Positions 23,923 through 31,389 of a stretch of 35,571 nt of DNA are shown here, one piece after another. Source of the DNA: Streptomyces carpinensis (GTDB lineage Bacteria > Actinomycetota > Actinomycetes > Streptomycetales > Streptomycetaceae); NCBI RefSeq assembly GCF_002154505.1, contig NZ_MUBM01000298.1:1-35571 (forward strand), given 5' to 3'. The notes under the pieces are model-generated. The model did not search any database. It had not been told where the DNA came from and worked only from the letters and a program-made list of their open reading frames with translations. The position numbers and the translations under genes were made by a program. Within the stretch, counting starts at the first letter, position 1; the number at the start of each line of letters is the position of its first letter.

Positions 23923-24834
23923 ATGACCACTCTTTCCATCGACCACGTCTCCCGCTGGTTCGGCAACGTGGTCGCCGTCAACGACATCACCATGACGATC
24001 GGCCCCGGTGTCACCGGCCTGCTCGGCCCGAACGGCGCCGGGAAGTCCACGCTGATCAACATGATGGGCGGCTTCCTCGCCCCCTCCACCGGCTCCGTCA
24101 CCCTCGACGGGCAGCCGGTGTGGCGCAACGAGCAGATCTACAAGCACATCGGCGTCGTCCCCGAGCGGGAGGCGATGTACGACTTCCTCACCGGCCGCGA
24201 GTTCGTCGTCGCCAACGCCGAGCTGCACGGCCTCGGGGCCAAGGCGGCACAGAAGGCGCTGGCCACGGTCGAGATGGAATACGCGCAGGACCGGAAGATC
24301 TCCACCTACTCCAAGGGCATGCGCCAGCGTGTGAAGATGGCGAGCGCCCTCGTGCACGACCCGTCCCTGCTCCTGCTGGACGAGCCGTTCAACGGCATGG
24401 ACCCGCGCCAGCGCATGCAGCTGATGGACCTGCTGCGGCGCATGGGCGACGAGGGCCGCACGGTGCTGTTCTCCTCCCACATCCTGGAGGAGGTCGAGCA
24501 GCTCGCCCGGCACATCGAGGTGGTCGTCGCCGGGCGGCACGCGGCCAGCGGCGACTTCCGCAAGATCCGGCGCCTGATGACCGACCGACCGCACCGCTAC
24601 CTGGTGCGCTCCAGCGACGACCGCGCCCTCGCGGCCGCGCTGATCGCCGATCCCTCGACGTCCGGCATCGAGGTCGACCTCGCCGAGGGCGCGCTGCGCA
24701 TTCAGGCCGTCGACTTCGGCCGCTTCACGACCCTGCTGCCGCGAGTGGCCCGGGACCACGGCATCCGGCTGCACACGGTCTCGCCGTCCGACGAGTCCCT
24801 CGAGTCCGTCTTCTCGTACCTGGTCGCGGCGTAG
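23923..24834 (+). CDS. ABC transporter ATP-binding protein (second pair)
   Basis: The product has 303 residues. Walker A is GPNGAGKST, the signature YSKGMRQRVKMA, Walker B LLLLDEPFNGMDP and the H-loop SSHILEEV. It is a paralogue of the ATPase at 21986, with a shorter linker and its own C-terminal domain. AAGGAA precedes the ATG. It is 52 bp downstream of the first permease and 10 bp upstream of the second, so the four genes probably give one transcript and one or two exporters. Confidence 0.9.
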   Translation: MTTLSIDHVSRWFGNVVAVNDITMTIGPGVTGLLGPNGAGKSTLINMMGGFLAPSTGSVTLDGQPVWRNEQIYKHIGVVPEREAMYDFLTGREFVVANAELHGLGAKAAQKALATVEMEYAQDRKISTYSKGMRQRVKMASALVHDPSLLLLDEPFNGMDPRQRMQLMDLLRRMGDEGRTVLFSSHILEEVEQLARHIEVVVAGRHAASGDFRKIRRLMTDRPHRYLVRSSDDRALAAALIADPSTSGIEVDLAEGALRIQAVDFGRFTTLLPRVARDHGIRLHTVSPSDESLESVFSYLVAA

Positions 24835-24844
24835 GAGGCCGAAG

Positions 24845-25564
24845 ATGTACGACCCCACAGTCGCCCGGCTCACCTACCGGGCCCTGCTCGGCCGTCGCCG
24901 GGCCCTCATCCTCGGCGCGCTGCCGCTGCTGCTGATCGTCATCGCCGTGGTCGTCCGCGCGCTGACCGGTGCCGACGACCAGACCGCGGTGAACGTCCTG
25001 GGCGGGTTCGCGCTCGCCACCATGGTGCCGATCATCGGCGTCATCGCCGGTACCGGCGCGATCGGCCCGGAGATCGACGACGGCTCGGTGGTGTACCTGC
25101 TGTCCAAGCCGCTGAAGCGGCCGACGATCATCTTCACCAAGCTGATCGTGGCGATCGCGGTGACCATGGTGTTCTCGGCGGTCCCCACGCTGGTCGCCGG
25201 GCTGATCCTCAACGGCAACGGGCAGCAGATAGCGGTGGCCTACACGGTGGCCGCGCTGGTCGCCTCCATCGCCTACGCGGCGCTGTTCCTGCTGCTGGGC
25301 ACCGTCTCCCGGCACGCGGTGGTCTTCGGCCTGGTCTACGCGCTGGTCTGGGAGGCGCTGTTCGGCTCCCTGGTGCCCGGAGCGCGCACCCTGAGCATCC
25401 AGCAGTGGGCCCTGGCCGTGGCGCACAAGGTCGCGGGCGGTGACCTGGTCACCTCCGACGTCGGGCTGCCGACGGCGATGGTGCTGCTGGTACTCGTGAC
25501 CGTGCTGGCCACCTGGTACGCCGGGCAGAAGCTGCGGGCCCTGACCCTGGCCGGCGAGGAGTGA
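24845..25564 (+). CDS. ABC-2 type transporter permease (second pair)
   Basis: The 239-residue product has six hydrophobic segments and matches the ABC-2 permease type, including the segment DDGSVVYLLSKPLKRPTIIF that follows the first two helices in this family. GTAGGAGG lies 8 bp before the ATG, and the start is 10 bp after the upstream ATPase stop. It is shorter than the first permease and lacks its N-terminal extension. The operon ends at the strong terminator beginning 7 bp after the stop. Confidence 0.87.
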   Translation: MYDPTVARLTYRALLGRRRALILGALPLLLIVIAVVVRALTGADDQTAVNVLGGFALATMVPIIGVIAGTGAIGPEIDDGSVVYLLSKPLKRPTIIFTKLIVAIAVTMVFSAVPTLVAGLILNGNGQQIAVAYTVAALVASIAYAALFLLLGTVSRHAVVFGLVYALVWEALFGSLVPGARTLSIQQWALAVAHKVAGGDLVTSDVGLPTAMVLLVLVTVLATWYAGQKLRALTLAGEE

Positions 25565-25570
25565 GGCCCC

Positions 25571-25615
25571 GCCCCCGTCAAGGCCGGGCGATCCTCGCCC
25601 GGCCTTGACGGGGGC
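25571..25615 (+). terminator. Strong hairpin terminator of the ABC operon
   Basis: Perfect 21-bp arms (25571-25591 and 25595-25615) flank a 3-nt loop. It begins 7 bp after the stop of the last permease and ends upstream of the next gene. Confidence 0.93.
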
Positions 25616-25670
25616 TTCACCTGTGAGTGTGCACACTGGGCAAAGCGGACGAACGACCTGGAGGACGGGG

Positions 25671-25910
25671 ATGGCGCGCGAGAGGCCGGAACACGACGGC
25701 CGGGAAGGGACCGGCGACGACTGGGACGACGTGATCCTCGACGCGGACTTCATACGGTCCGCCGAGACCGCCGAGCCGTCCGCCCGGGCCCGTATGCTCG
25801 CCGCACGCTGGCGCCGCGAGGCGCCCGAGCCGCAGCCCTGGCGTTCCGACGAGCCGCCCGCGGGCTGGTTCTTCAGCAAGGTGCGCCGCCGCAGGTGGCG
25901 GCGGCGCTGA
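25671..25910 (+). CDS. Small hydrophilic protein with acidic start and basic tail
   Basis: The 79-residue product has an acidic N-terminal half (GDDWDDVILDADFIRSAE) and ends in KVRRRRWRRR. I recognise it as a type conserved in Streptomyces but with no assigned function. ATG 25671 has GGAGG 8 bp upstream. The basic tail suggests binding to nucleic acid or acidic lipid, which is inference only. The 314 bp from here to the tRNA-like gene (25911-26224) hold short frames without convincing coding character. Confidence 0.75.
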   Translation: MARERPEHDGREGTGDDWDDVILDADFIRSAETAEPSARARMLAARWRREAPEPQPWRSDEPPAGWFFSKVRRRRWRRR

Positions 25911-26224
25911 CCGGACCGTGGGCGGCCGGGCGACGGGCCCGGGGCGCAGTGCGCGAGCCGGTGGGCAGCCGCTAATTCAGTGGCGTCGACGTCGCTCGCC
26001 ACGGCACAGTGGTGGTGTCCGCAGCGCCGGGGCGAGCCGGCGCCACGTTCTGGGAGAGGAACTGGGCGATGTCGATGCACGGCAGTACGCCGAGCTCCCG
26101 ACAGGGCAGCCCGCGGCGGGCTCCGGAGTAGTTCTCACCGCTCCGTCGAGCACGCCCCGCACGGGGAGCTGCCCGGGGCGGCCGCTTCGAGCACGCGACG
26201 CACTGTCGCGTGGGCCGCCCACCC

Positions 26225-26311
<87 letters not shown>

Positions 26312-26341
26312 AGAGACCGAAAGCCGGCAAGGAGCGAAAGC

Positions 26342-27178
26342 TCAGCGCAGGAACCGTTCCAGCACCACCGCGATGCCGTCCTCCTCGTTGGATGCCGTCA
26401 TCTCGTCCGCGACCGCCTTGAGTTCCTCGTGGGCGTTGGCCATGGCCACGCCGTGGGCGGCCCAGGCGAACATCGGGATGTCGTTGGGCATGTCGCCGAA
26501 GGCGAGCGTGTCGGCGGCCTTGAGGCCCAGCCGCCGCGCGGCGAGCGAGAGGCCCGTCGCCTTCGACAGGCCGAGGGGGAGGAGTTCGACGATGCCCTCG
26601 CCGGCCATGGTGACCGACACGAAGCCGCCCGCGGCCTGGAGGGCCACCTCGGCCAGCTCGTCGTCGGAGAGGGTCGGGTGCTGGACGTAGATCTTGTTGA
26701 GCGGTGCGCTCCACAGGTCCGAGGCGTCCGTGAACGGAGTGGCCGGCAGGGTGCCCGTGAGGGCGTAGCCGGGGCCGACGAGCACCTCGCCGTCCAAGCC
26801 GTCCCGGCTCGCCGCCAGGTACAGCGGGCCGACCTCCGCCTCGATCTTGGCCAACGCCACCCCGGCCAACTGTCTGTCCAGGGTCACCGAGGTCAGCAGA
26901 CGGTGCTCCCCGGCGTGGTAGACCTGGGCGCCCTGACCGCAGACGGCGAGGCCGTCGTAGCCGAGGTCGTCGAGGATGTGCCGGGTCCAGGGGACGGCGC
27001 GGCCGGTGACCACGATGTGCGCCGCACCCGCCGCGGTGGCCGCGCCGAGCGCCTCACGGGTGCGGAGCGAGACCGACTCGTCGGAGCGCAGCAGCGTGCC
27101 GTCCAGGTCGGTCGCTATGAGCCGGTAGGGAAGGCCGCCGGACACCTCGCCGGCGGCCTCGGGAGCGGAGGCGGTCAC
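26342..27178 (-). CDS. HAD-superfamily phosphatase, Cof type
   Basis: The product has 278 residues. Motif I is DLDGT with Asp24 as nucleophile, motif II VVTGR, motif III the Lys in LSKATG, and motif IV GDMPNDIPM. It is a paralogue of the protein at 16796-17719, with the same large cap. GTG 27178 overlaps the serS stop by 4 bp (GTGA), so it is translationally coupled to serS. Substrate unknown. That coupling might suggest housekeeping removal of a phosphorylated metabolite, but this is inference. Confidence 0.88.
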   Translation of the reverse strand: MTASAPEAAGEVSGGLPYRLIATDLDGTLLRSDESVSLRTREALGAATAAGAAHIVVTGRAVPWTRHILDDLGYDGLAVCGQGAQVYHAGEHRLLTSVTLDRQLAGVALAKIEAEVGPLYLAASRDGLDGEVLVGPGYALTGTLPATPFTDASDLWSAPLNKIYVQHPTLSDDELAEVALQAAGGFVSVTMAGEGIVELLPLGLSKATGLSLAARRLGLKAADTLAFGDMPNDIPMFAWAAHGVAMANAHEELKAVADEMTASNEEDGIAVVLERFLR

Positions 27179-28452
27179 TTGGCCACCGGCTCCAGGACCT
27201 CCCGGCCGCCGAGGTAGGGACGCAGCACCTCGGGCACGCGCACGGAACCGTCGGCCTGCTGGTGGTTCTCCAGGATCGCGACGATGGTGCGCGGCACGGC
27301 GCACAGCGTGCCGTTGAGCGTGGCCAGCGGCTTGACCTGCTTGCCGTCCCGGACGCGGATCTGCAGCCGGCGGGACTGGAACTCGGTGCAGTCCGACGTG
27401 GAGGTCAGCTCGCGGTACTTGCCCTGGGTGGGGATCCACGCCTCGCAGTCGAACTTGCGTGCGGCCGAGGCGCCCAGGTCGCCGGAGGCGACGTCGATGA
27501 CGCGGAAGGGCAGCCCCAGCGAGGTCAGCCACTGCTTCTCCCACTCCAGCAGCCGCCGGTGCTCCTCCTGCGACTCCTCGGGAGCGACGTAGGAGAACAT
27601 CTCGACTTTGTCGAACTGGTGCACGCGGAAGATGCCGCGGGTGTCCTTGCCGTGCGAGCCGGCCTCGCGGCGGAAGCACGGCGAGAAGCCCGCGTAGCGC
27701 AGCGGCAGGCGCTCGGCGTCGATGATCTCGTCCATGTGGTAGGCCGCCAGCGGCACCTCGGACGTGCCGACCAGGTAGAGGTCGTCCCTGTCGAGGTGGT
27801 AGACGTCCTGGGCGGCCTGGCCGAGGAAGCCCGTGCCGGCCATCGACTGGGGGCGGACCAGCGCCGGGGTCAGCATCGGGGTGAAGCCGGCCGCCGTCGC
27901 CTGCGCAATCGCCGCGTTCACCAGGGCCAGCTCCAGCAGGGCGCCGACGCCGGTGAGGAAGTAGAAGCGGGAACCGGAGACCTTCGCGCCGCGCTCGACG
28001 TCGATCGCGCCGAGGAGCTGGCCGAGCTCCAGGTGGTCCTTGGGCTCGAAGCCCTCGGCGGCGAAGTCGCGGATGGTGCCGTGCGTCTCCAGCGTGGCGA
28101 AGTCCTCCTCACCGCCGACGGGGACGTCGGGGTGCACGAGGTTGCCGAGCTGGAGCAGCAGCTCCTGGGTCTCGGCGTCCGCCGCGTCACGCTCGGCGTC
28201 GGCCGCCTTGACGTCGGCGGCGAGCTGGCTCGCCTTCTTCAGCAGCTCGGCCTTCTCGTCGCCGGAGGCCTTGGGGATGAGCTTGCCCAGCGCCTTCTGC
28301 TCGGCGCGCAGCTCGTCGAAGCGGACGCCGGACGACCTGCGCCGCTCGTCGGCAGACAGGAGGGAGTCGACGAGCGCGACGTCCTCTCCACGGGCGCGCT
28401 GGGAAGCGCGCGCACGGTCGGGGTCCTCACGGAGCAGGCGAAGGTCAATCAC
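27175..28452 (-). CDS. serS: Seryl-tRNA synthetase
   Basis: SerRS charges tRNA-Ser with serine. The product has 425 residues: an N-terminal long coiled-coil arm (about 30-100, rich in Glu, Lys and Ala) that reads the tRNA variable arm, then the class II catalytic core with motif 2 FRREAGSHGKDTRGIFRVHQ and motif 3 TLNGTLCAVPRTIVAILENH. GTG 28452 starts VIDLRLLREDPDRAR, the usual SerRS start, with a weak ribosome site. A HAD phosphatase gene overlaps its stop by 4 bp. The unusual Ser-type tRNA-like gene lies about 870 bp past its 3' end on the other strand. Confidence 0.97.
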   Translation of the reverse strand: MIDLRLLREDPDRARASQRARGEDVALVDSLLSADERRRSSGVRFDELRAEQKALGKLIPKASGDEKAELLKKASQLAADVKAADAERDAADAETQELLLQLGNLVHPDVPVGGEEDFATLETHGTIRDFAAEGFEPKDHLELGQLLGAIDVERGAKVSGSRFYFLTGVGALLELALVNAAIAQATAAGFTPMLTPALVRPQSMAGTGFLGQAAQDVYHLDRDDLYLVGTSEVPLAAYHMDEIIDAERLPLRYAGFSPCFRREAGSHGKDTRGIFRVHQFDKVEMFSYVAPEESQEEHRRLLEWEKQWLTSLGLPFRVIDVASGDLGASAARKFDCEAWIPTQGKYRELTSTSDCTEFQSRRLQIRVRDGKQVKPLATLNGTLCAVPRTIVAILENHQQADGSVRVPEVLRPYLGGREVLEPVAK

Positions 28453-28527
28453 GCGGTCAAGGCTACCGGTGCGGCGTTCCCGCTCACGACCCAGTATTCC
28501 GAACCGCGCGTCTCCCTGTCGTACACA

Positions 28528-28557
28528 CCGTTACGGATGAATTGCGCAGTGTGTCAA
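28528..28557 (-). promoter_or_regulatory. Candidate promoter of serS
   Basis: On the minus strand TTGACA (28557-28552) is followed after 18 bp by TAACGG (28533-28528), a reasonable -35/-10 pair about 76 bp before the GTG start. I see no T-box elements between it and serS. Confidence 0.5.
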
Positions 28558-28646
28558 TAAAGCGACGTGTCGCTCCCTGGAAGGGGCAGGCGGTGTACGC
28601 CTGGTTGACTGGACTTCCTTGTGGGAGACGGGACTTGAAGACCACG

Positions 28647-28959
28647 TTGTCCACAGGAATCCACACCGGCCCGTGAGTTATCCACAGGCTGTGTGCAAGA
28701 TCTGTGGACTTCGGAATTGATCACTCCGGAAGCGTCGCGCGGAAGGAAGAATTCCCGGCTCAAACCGGTCCGACACCCACTTTCGGGTGGAAACGGGTCG
28801 CCCCAAAAGATGAACCAGAGGAAACGGGTGGACGAAGGGTGACCCACGGGGTGATGGCCCGGCTTGCGGGTCGTAGGGCGATTTGTCGACCGAGTCGCCC
28901 TCTGGTGTCGACTTGTCCCCAGGTCGATCAGCCTACCTGTGGATAACTTCTGTGGATAA
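28647..28959. promoter_or_regulatory. DnaA-box cluster between serS and pheA
   Basis: Four perfect DnaA boxes: TTGTCCACA at 28647-28655, TTATCCACA at 28678-28686, and two minus-strand TTATCCACA (TGTGGATAA) at 28938-28946 and 28951-28959. TTGTCCCCA at 28913-28921 has one mismatch and there are weaker matches at 28657 and 28703. The whole serS-pheA gap (28453-29002) is noncoding; short frames in it show no coding character. Confidence 0.8.
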
Positions 28960-29002
28960 CGAAGATCTGCAGGTAGGACCGGTCTCACACGGTCAGAAAC
29001 AG

Positions 29003-29935
29003 CTAGAAGCGACCGTCCTGGCAGCGCGCCACCCAGTCCGCCGCCGCCACGAACTCCTCGTCCGAGGTCCCCGCGAACGGCGGCCGTACGTCCGCCACCC
29101 CGATGTCCGCACGCGGGTAGGAGCCGAGGAAACGCACCTGTAGACAGATCCGCTTCAGGCCCATCAGGGTCTCCGCCATCCGGCGGTCGCTGATGTGGCC
29201 CTCGGCGTCGATGCAGAAGCAGTAGTTGCCGATGCCGGCGCCCGTCGGCCGGGACTGCAGCAGCATGAGGTTGATGCCGCGGGAGGCGAATTCGCCCAGC
29301 AGGTCCCGCAGGGCGCCCGGGTGGTCGTCGCGCTGCCACAGGACCACGGAGGTCTTGTCCGCGCCGCTCGGGGCGGCGGGCCGGGCCGGCCGGCCGACCA
29401 GTACGAACCGGGTCTGCGCGTTCTCGGCGTCGTGGATCTCCGTCTCCAGCGGCTCCAGCCCGTACCGCTCGGCCGCGAACTCGCCGGCGAAGGCGGCGTC
29501 GTAGCGGCCCTCCTGGACCAGGCGCGCGCCGTCCGCGTTGGAGGCGGCGGACTCCCATACGGCGTCCGGCAGATGCGCCTTCAGCCAGTTGCGCACCTGC
29601 GGCTGGGCGGCGGGGTGGGCGGTGACCGTCTTGATGTCGGACAGTTTGGTGCCCGGCCTGACCAGCAGCGCGAAGGTGATCGACAGCAGCACCTCGCGGT
29701 AGATCATCAGCGGCTGACCGGCGACCAGCTCGTCGAGCGTCGTGGTGATGCCACCCTCGACGGAGTTCTCGATCGGCACGAACGCGGCCTCGGCCTCACC
29801 GTTGCGGACCGCGTCGAGCGCGGACTGCACGGACACGTACGGGACCAACTCCCGGGTGGCCGCTTCGGGAAGCGTGCGCAGGGCGACTTCGGTGAAGGTC
29901 CCCTCGGGGCCGAGATACGCATAGCTCGCTGGCAT
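29003..29935 (-). CDS. pheA: Prephenate dehydratase
   Basis: Prephenate dehydratase converts prephenate to phenylpyruvate, the last step before transamination to phenylalanine. The product has 310 residues. It starts with YLGPEGTFTEVA, contains SVEGGITTTLD, and has the catalytic Thr-Arg-Phe triplet at 175-177 (AQTRFVLVG). A C-terminal ACT domain (about 195-275) with GALRDLLGEFASRGIN and QSRP at 227-230 is the usual site of phenylalanine feedback; the common ESRP is QSRP here. No chorismate mutase domain is fused. ATG 29935 has GAGG 2-3 bp upstream, which is close. It stands alone, with the DnaA-box spacer downstream. Confidence 0.96.
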   Translation of the reverse strand: MPASYAYLGPEGTFTEVALRTLPEAATRELVPYVSVQSALDAVRNGEAEAAFVPIENSVEGGITTTLDELVAGQPLMIYREVLLSITFALLVRPGTKLSDIKTVTAHPAAQPQVRNWLKAHLPDAVWESAASNADGARLVQEGRYDAAFAGEFAAERYGLEPLETEIHDAENAQTRFVLVGRPARPAAPSGADKTSVVLWQRDDHPGALRDLLGEFASRGINLMLLQSRPTGAGIGNYCFCIDAEGHISDRRMAETLMGLKRICLQVRFLGSYPRADIGVADVRPPFAGTSDEEFVAAADWVARCQDGRF

Positions 29936-30022
29936 GACCTCACCCTAATGGCCGCGACGGAACTCGGCCCATGTGTCTCATAGCGCCCCTCCCGGGGGTG
30001 ACCCGTCCGGCGCACTCGAGCG

Positions 30023-30049
30023 CCCGGCCGGGACGCTCGCCCGGCCGGG
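30023..30049 (-). terminator. Hairpin terminator after dtpA
   Basis: CCCGGCCGGG occurs twice (30023-30032 and 30040-30049). It is self-complementary, so the copies pair with a 7-nt loop. It lies about 40 bp past the dtpA stop. Confidence 0.65.
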
Positions 30050-30088
30050 GATGACCGCCCGATGTGTATGACCGGCGCGCCCCGGCTG

Positions 30089-31381
30089 TCAGCCCTCCAG
30101 CAGTCGCTGCCCCACGTACTCGCCCTTGGCCGCCCCGCCCGGCACGGCGAACAGACCGCTCGCCTCGTGCCGGATGTACTCCGACAGCGCGTCACCGCGG
30201 TCCAGCTTGCGTTGCACCGGCACGAAGCCCCGCAGCGGGTCCGCCTGCCAGCAGATGAAGAGCAGGCCCGCGTCCGGGGTGCCGTCGGCGCCCAAGCCGT
30301 CGTGGTACGAGAAGGGGCGCCGGAGCATGGCGGCGCCGCCGTTCTGGTCGGGCCGGGTGATGCGGGCGTGGGCGTTGATCGGGACGACGTAGGAGCCGTC
30401 CTTGCCGGTCTTCTCCAGATCCATGGCGGTCGTCTCGGTGCCACCGCTGAGTGGCGCGCCGTCGGACTTGCGGCGCCCGATGACGTTCTCCTGCTGCGTG
30501 AGCGACAGCTTCTCCCAGTCGTCCAGGAGCATGCGGATGCGGCGTACGACGGCGTAGGAGCCGTATGCCATCCAGGCAGGCTCGCCGTTCGCGGGGACGA
30601 AGAGTCGCTGGTCGAAGTCGGCGTCGGCCGGCTTCGGGTTGCGGGTGCCGTCGATCTGGCCCATGAGGTTGCGGGCCGTCATGGGGTGAGCGGTGGCGCC
30701 CGGGGAGCGGTTGAAGCCGTTCATCTGCCAGCGGACGCGGGCGGCGCCGCCCGCGTCCTTCTGGATCGCGCGCAGTGCGTGGAAGGCGACCAGCGCGTCG
30801 TCGGCGCCGATCTGCACCCACAGGTCGCCGTTGCTGCGTGCCTTGTCGAGGTGGTCGGAGGAGAAGTCGGGCAGCGGGTCGAGGGCGGCCGGCCGCTGCT
30901 TCTGGAGGTTCGTGCGGTCGAAGAAACTGTTTCCGAAGCCGAAGGTGATCGTGAGCGAGGACGGACCCGCGTCCCGGGCGACGGCGGTGTCGTCGTGCGT
31001 GGCCGGCTCGCCCGCCATCAGCCGTTCGGCCGTCGCCGACCAGCGGCGCAGCAGGGCCGCCGCCTCCCTGCGGCCCGCCCCGGCCGCCAGGTCGAAGGCG
31101 ACGAGGTGGCCGCAGGCCTGGAGGGCGTCGGTGATGCCGGGCTGATGTTTCCCGTGAAACATCACCCGGTTCGAGCCGAGCGAGGTGAGCGGGGCGGCGC
31201 CGGCGGGCGCTGCCGCGTACCCCGCGGCCGCGCCCGCCGCGCCGAGGACGATCCCGGCCGCGCCGGCTGTGCCGAGCAGCCGCCGACGCGACACGCCCGT
31301 CGCGGGTGAGGCGTTCTCGGGGGCGGACTGCCGGGGCAGAAGGCCTGACACGGTGGCCTTGGGGGTGGACTGGTCGGTCAT
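30089..31381 (-). CDS. dtpA: Tat-exported DyP-type haem peroxidase
   Basis: The product has 430 residues. SRRRLLGTAGAAGIVLGAAG at 31-50 is a twin-arginine signal with hydrophobic core. The mature part is a DyP/EfeB-type peroxidase with FHGKHQPGI (75-83) and GQIDGTRNP (241-249), containing the conserved GXXDG motif and catalytic Asp. Gene order with the CopC/CopD fusion, ecuC and sco matches the S. lividans dtpA locus, where DtpA is needed for GlxA maturation and copper-dependent morphogenesis. The start lies 9 bp after the upstream stop. A parS-like sequence (31147-31160) is embedded in codons for MFHGKH. Confidence 0.93.
   Translation of the reverse strand: MTDQSTPKATVSGLLPRQSAPENASPATGVSRRRLLGTAGAAGIVLGAAGAAAGYAAAPAGAAPLTSLGSNRVMFHGKHQPGITDALQACGHLVAFDLAAGAGRREAAALLRRWSATAERLMAGEPATHDDTAVARDAGPSSLTITFGFGNSFFDRTNLQKQRPAALDPLPDFSSDHLDKARSNGDLWVQIGADDALVAFHALRAIQKDAGGAARVRWQMNGFNRSPGATAHPMTARNLMGQIDGTRNPKPADADFDQRLFVPANGEPAWMAYGSYAVVRRIRMLLDDWEKLSLTQQENVIGRRKSDGAPLSGGTETTAMDLEKTGKDGSYVVPINAHARITRPDQNGGAAMLRRPFSYHDGLGADGTPDAGLLFICWQADPLRGFVPVQRKLDRGDALSEYIRHEASGLFAVPGGAAKGEYVGQRLLEG
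31147..31160. promoter_or_regulatory. parS-like sequence (13/14) inside dtpA
   Basis: GTTTCCCGTGAAAC has one mismatch to the parS consensus. It encodes part of MFHGKH in the conserved FHGKHQ region of the peroxidase, so it may be coincidental. Confidence 0.35.
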
Positions 31382-31389
31382 GGTGGTGC

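Noticed and set aside
28453..28560. T-box leader of serS
   Set aside because: No T-box core (TGGNACC-like) or specifier loop is visible; only a plain promoter candidate.
28563..29002. DnaA boxes suggesting the replication origin
   Set aside because: Streptomyces oriC lies between dnaA and dnaN and has many more boxes. Neither gene is here, so this is a secondary cluster.
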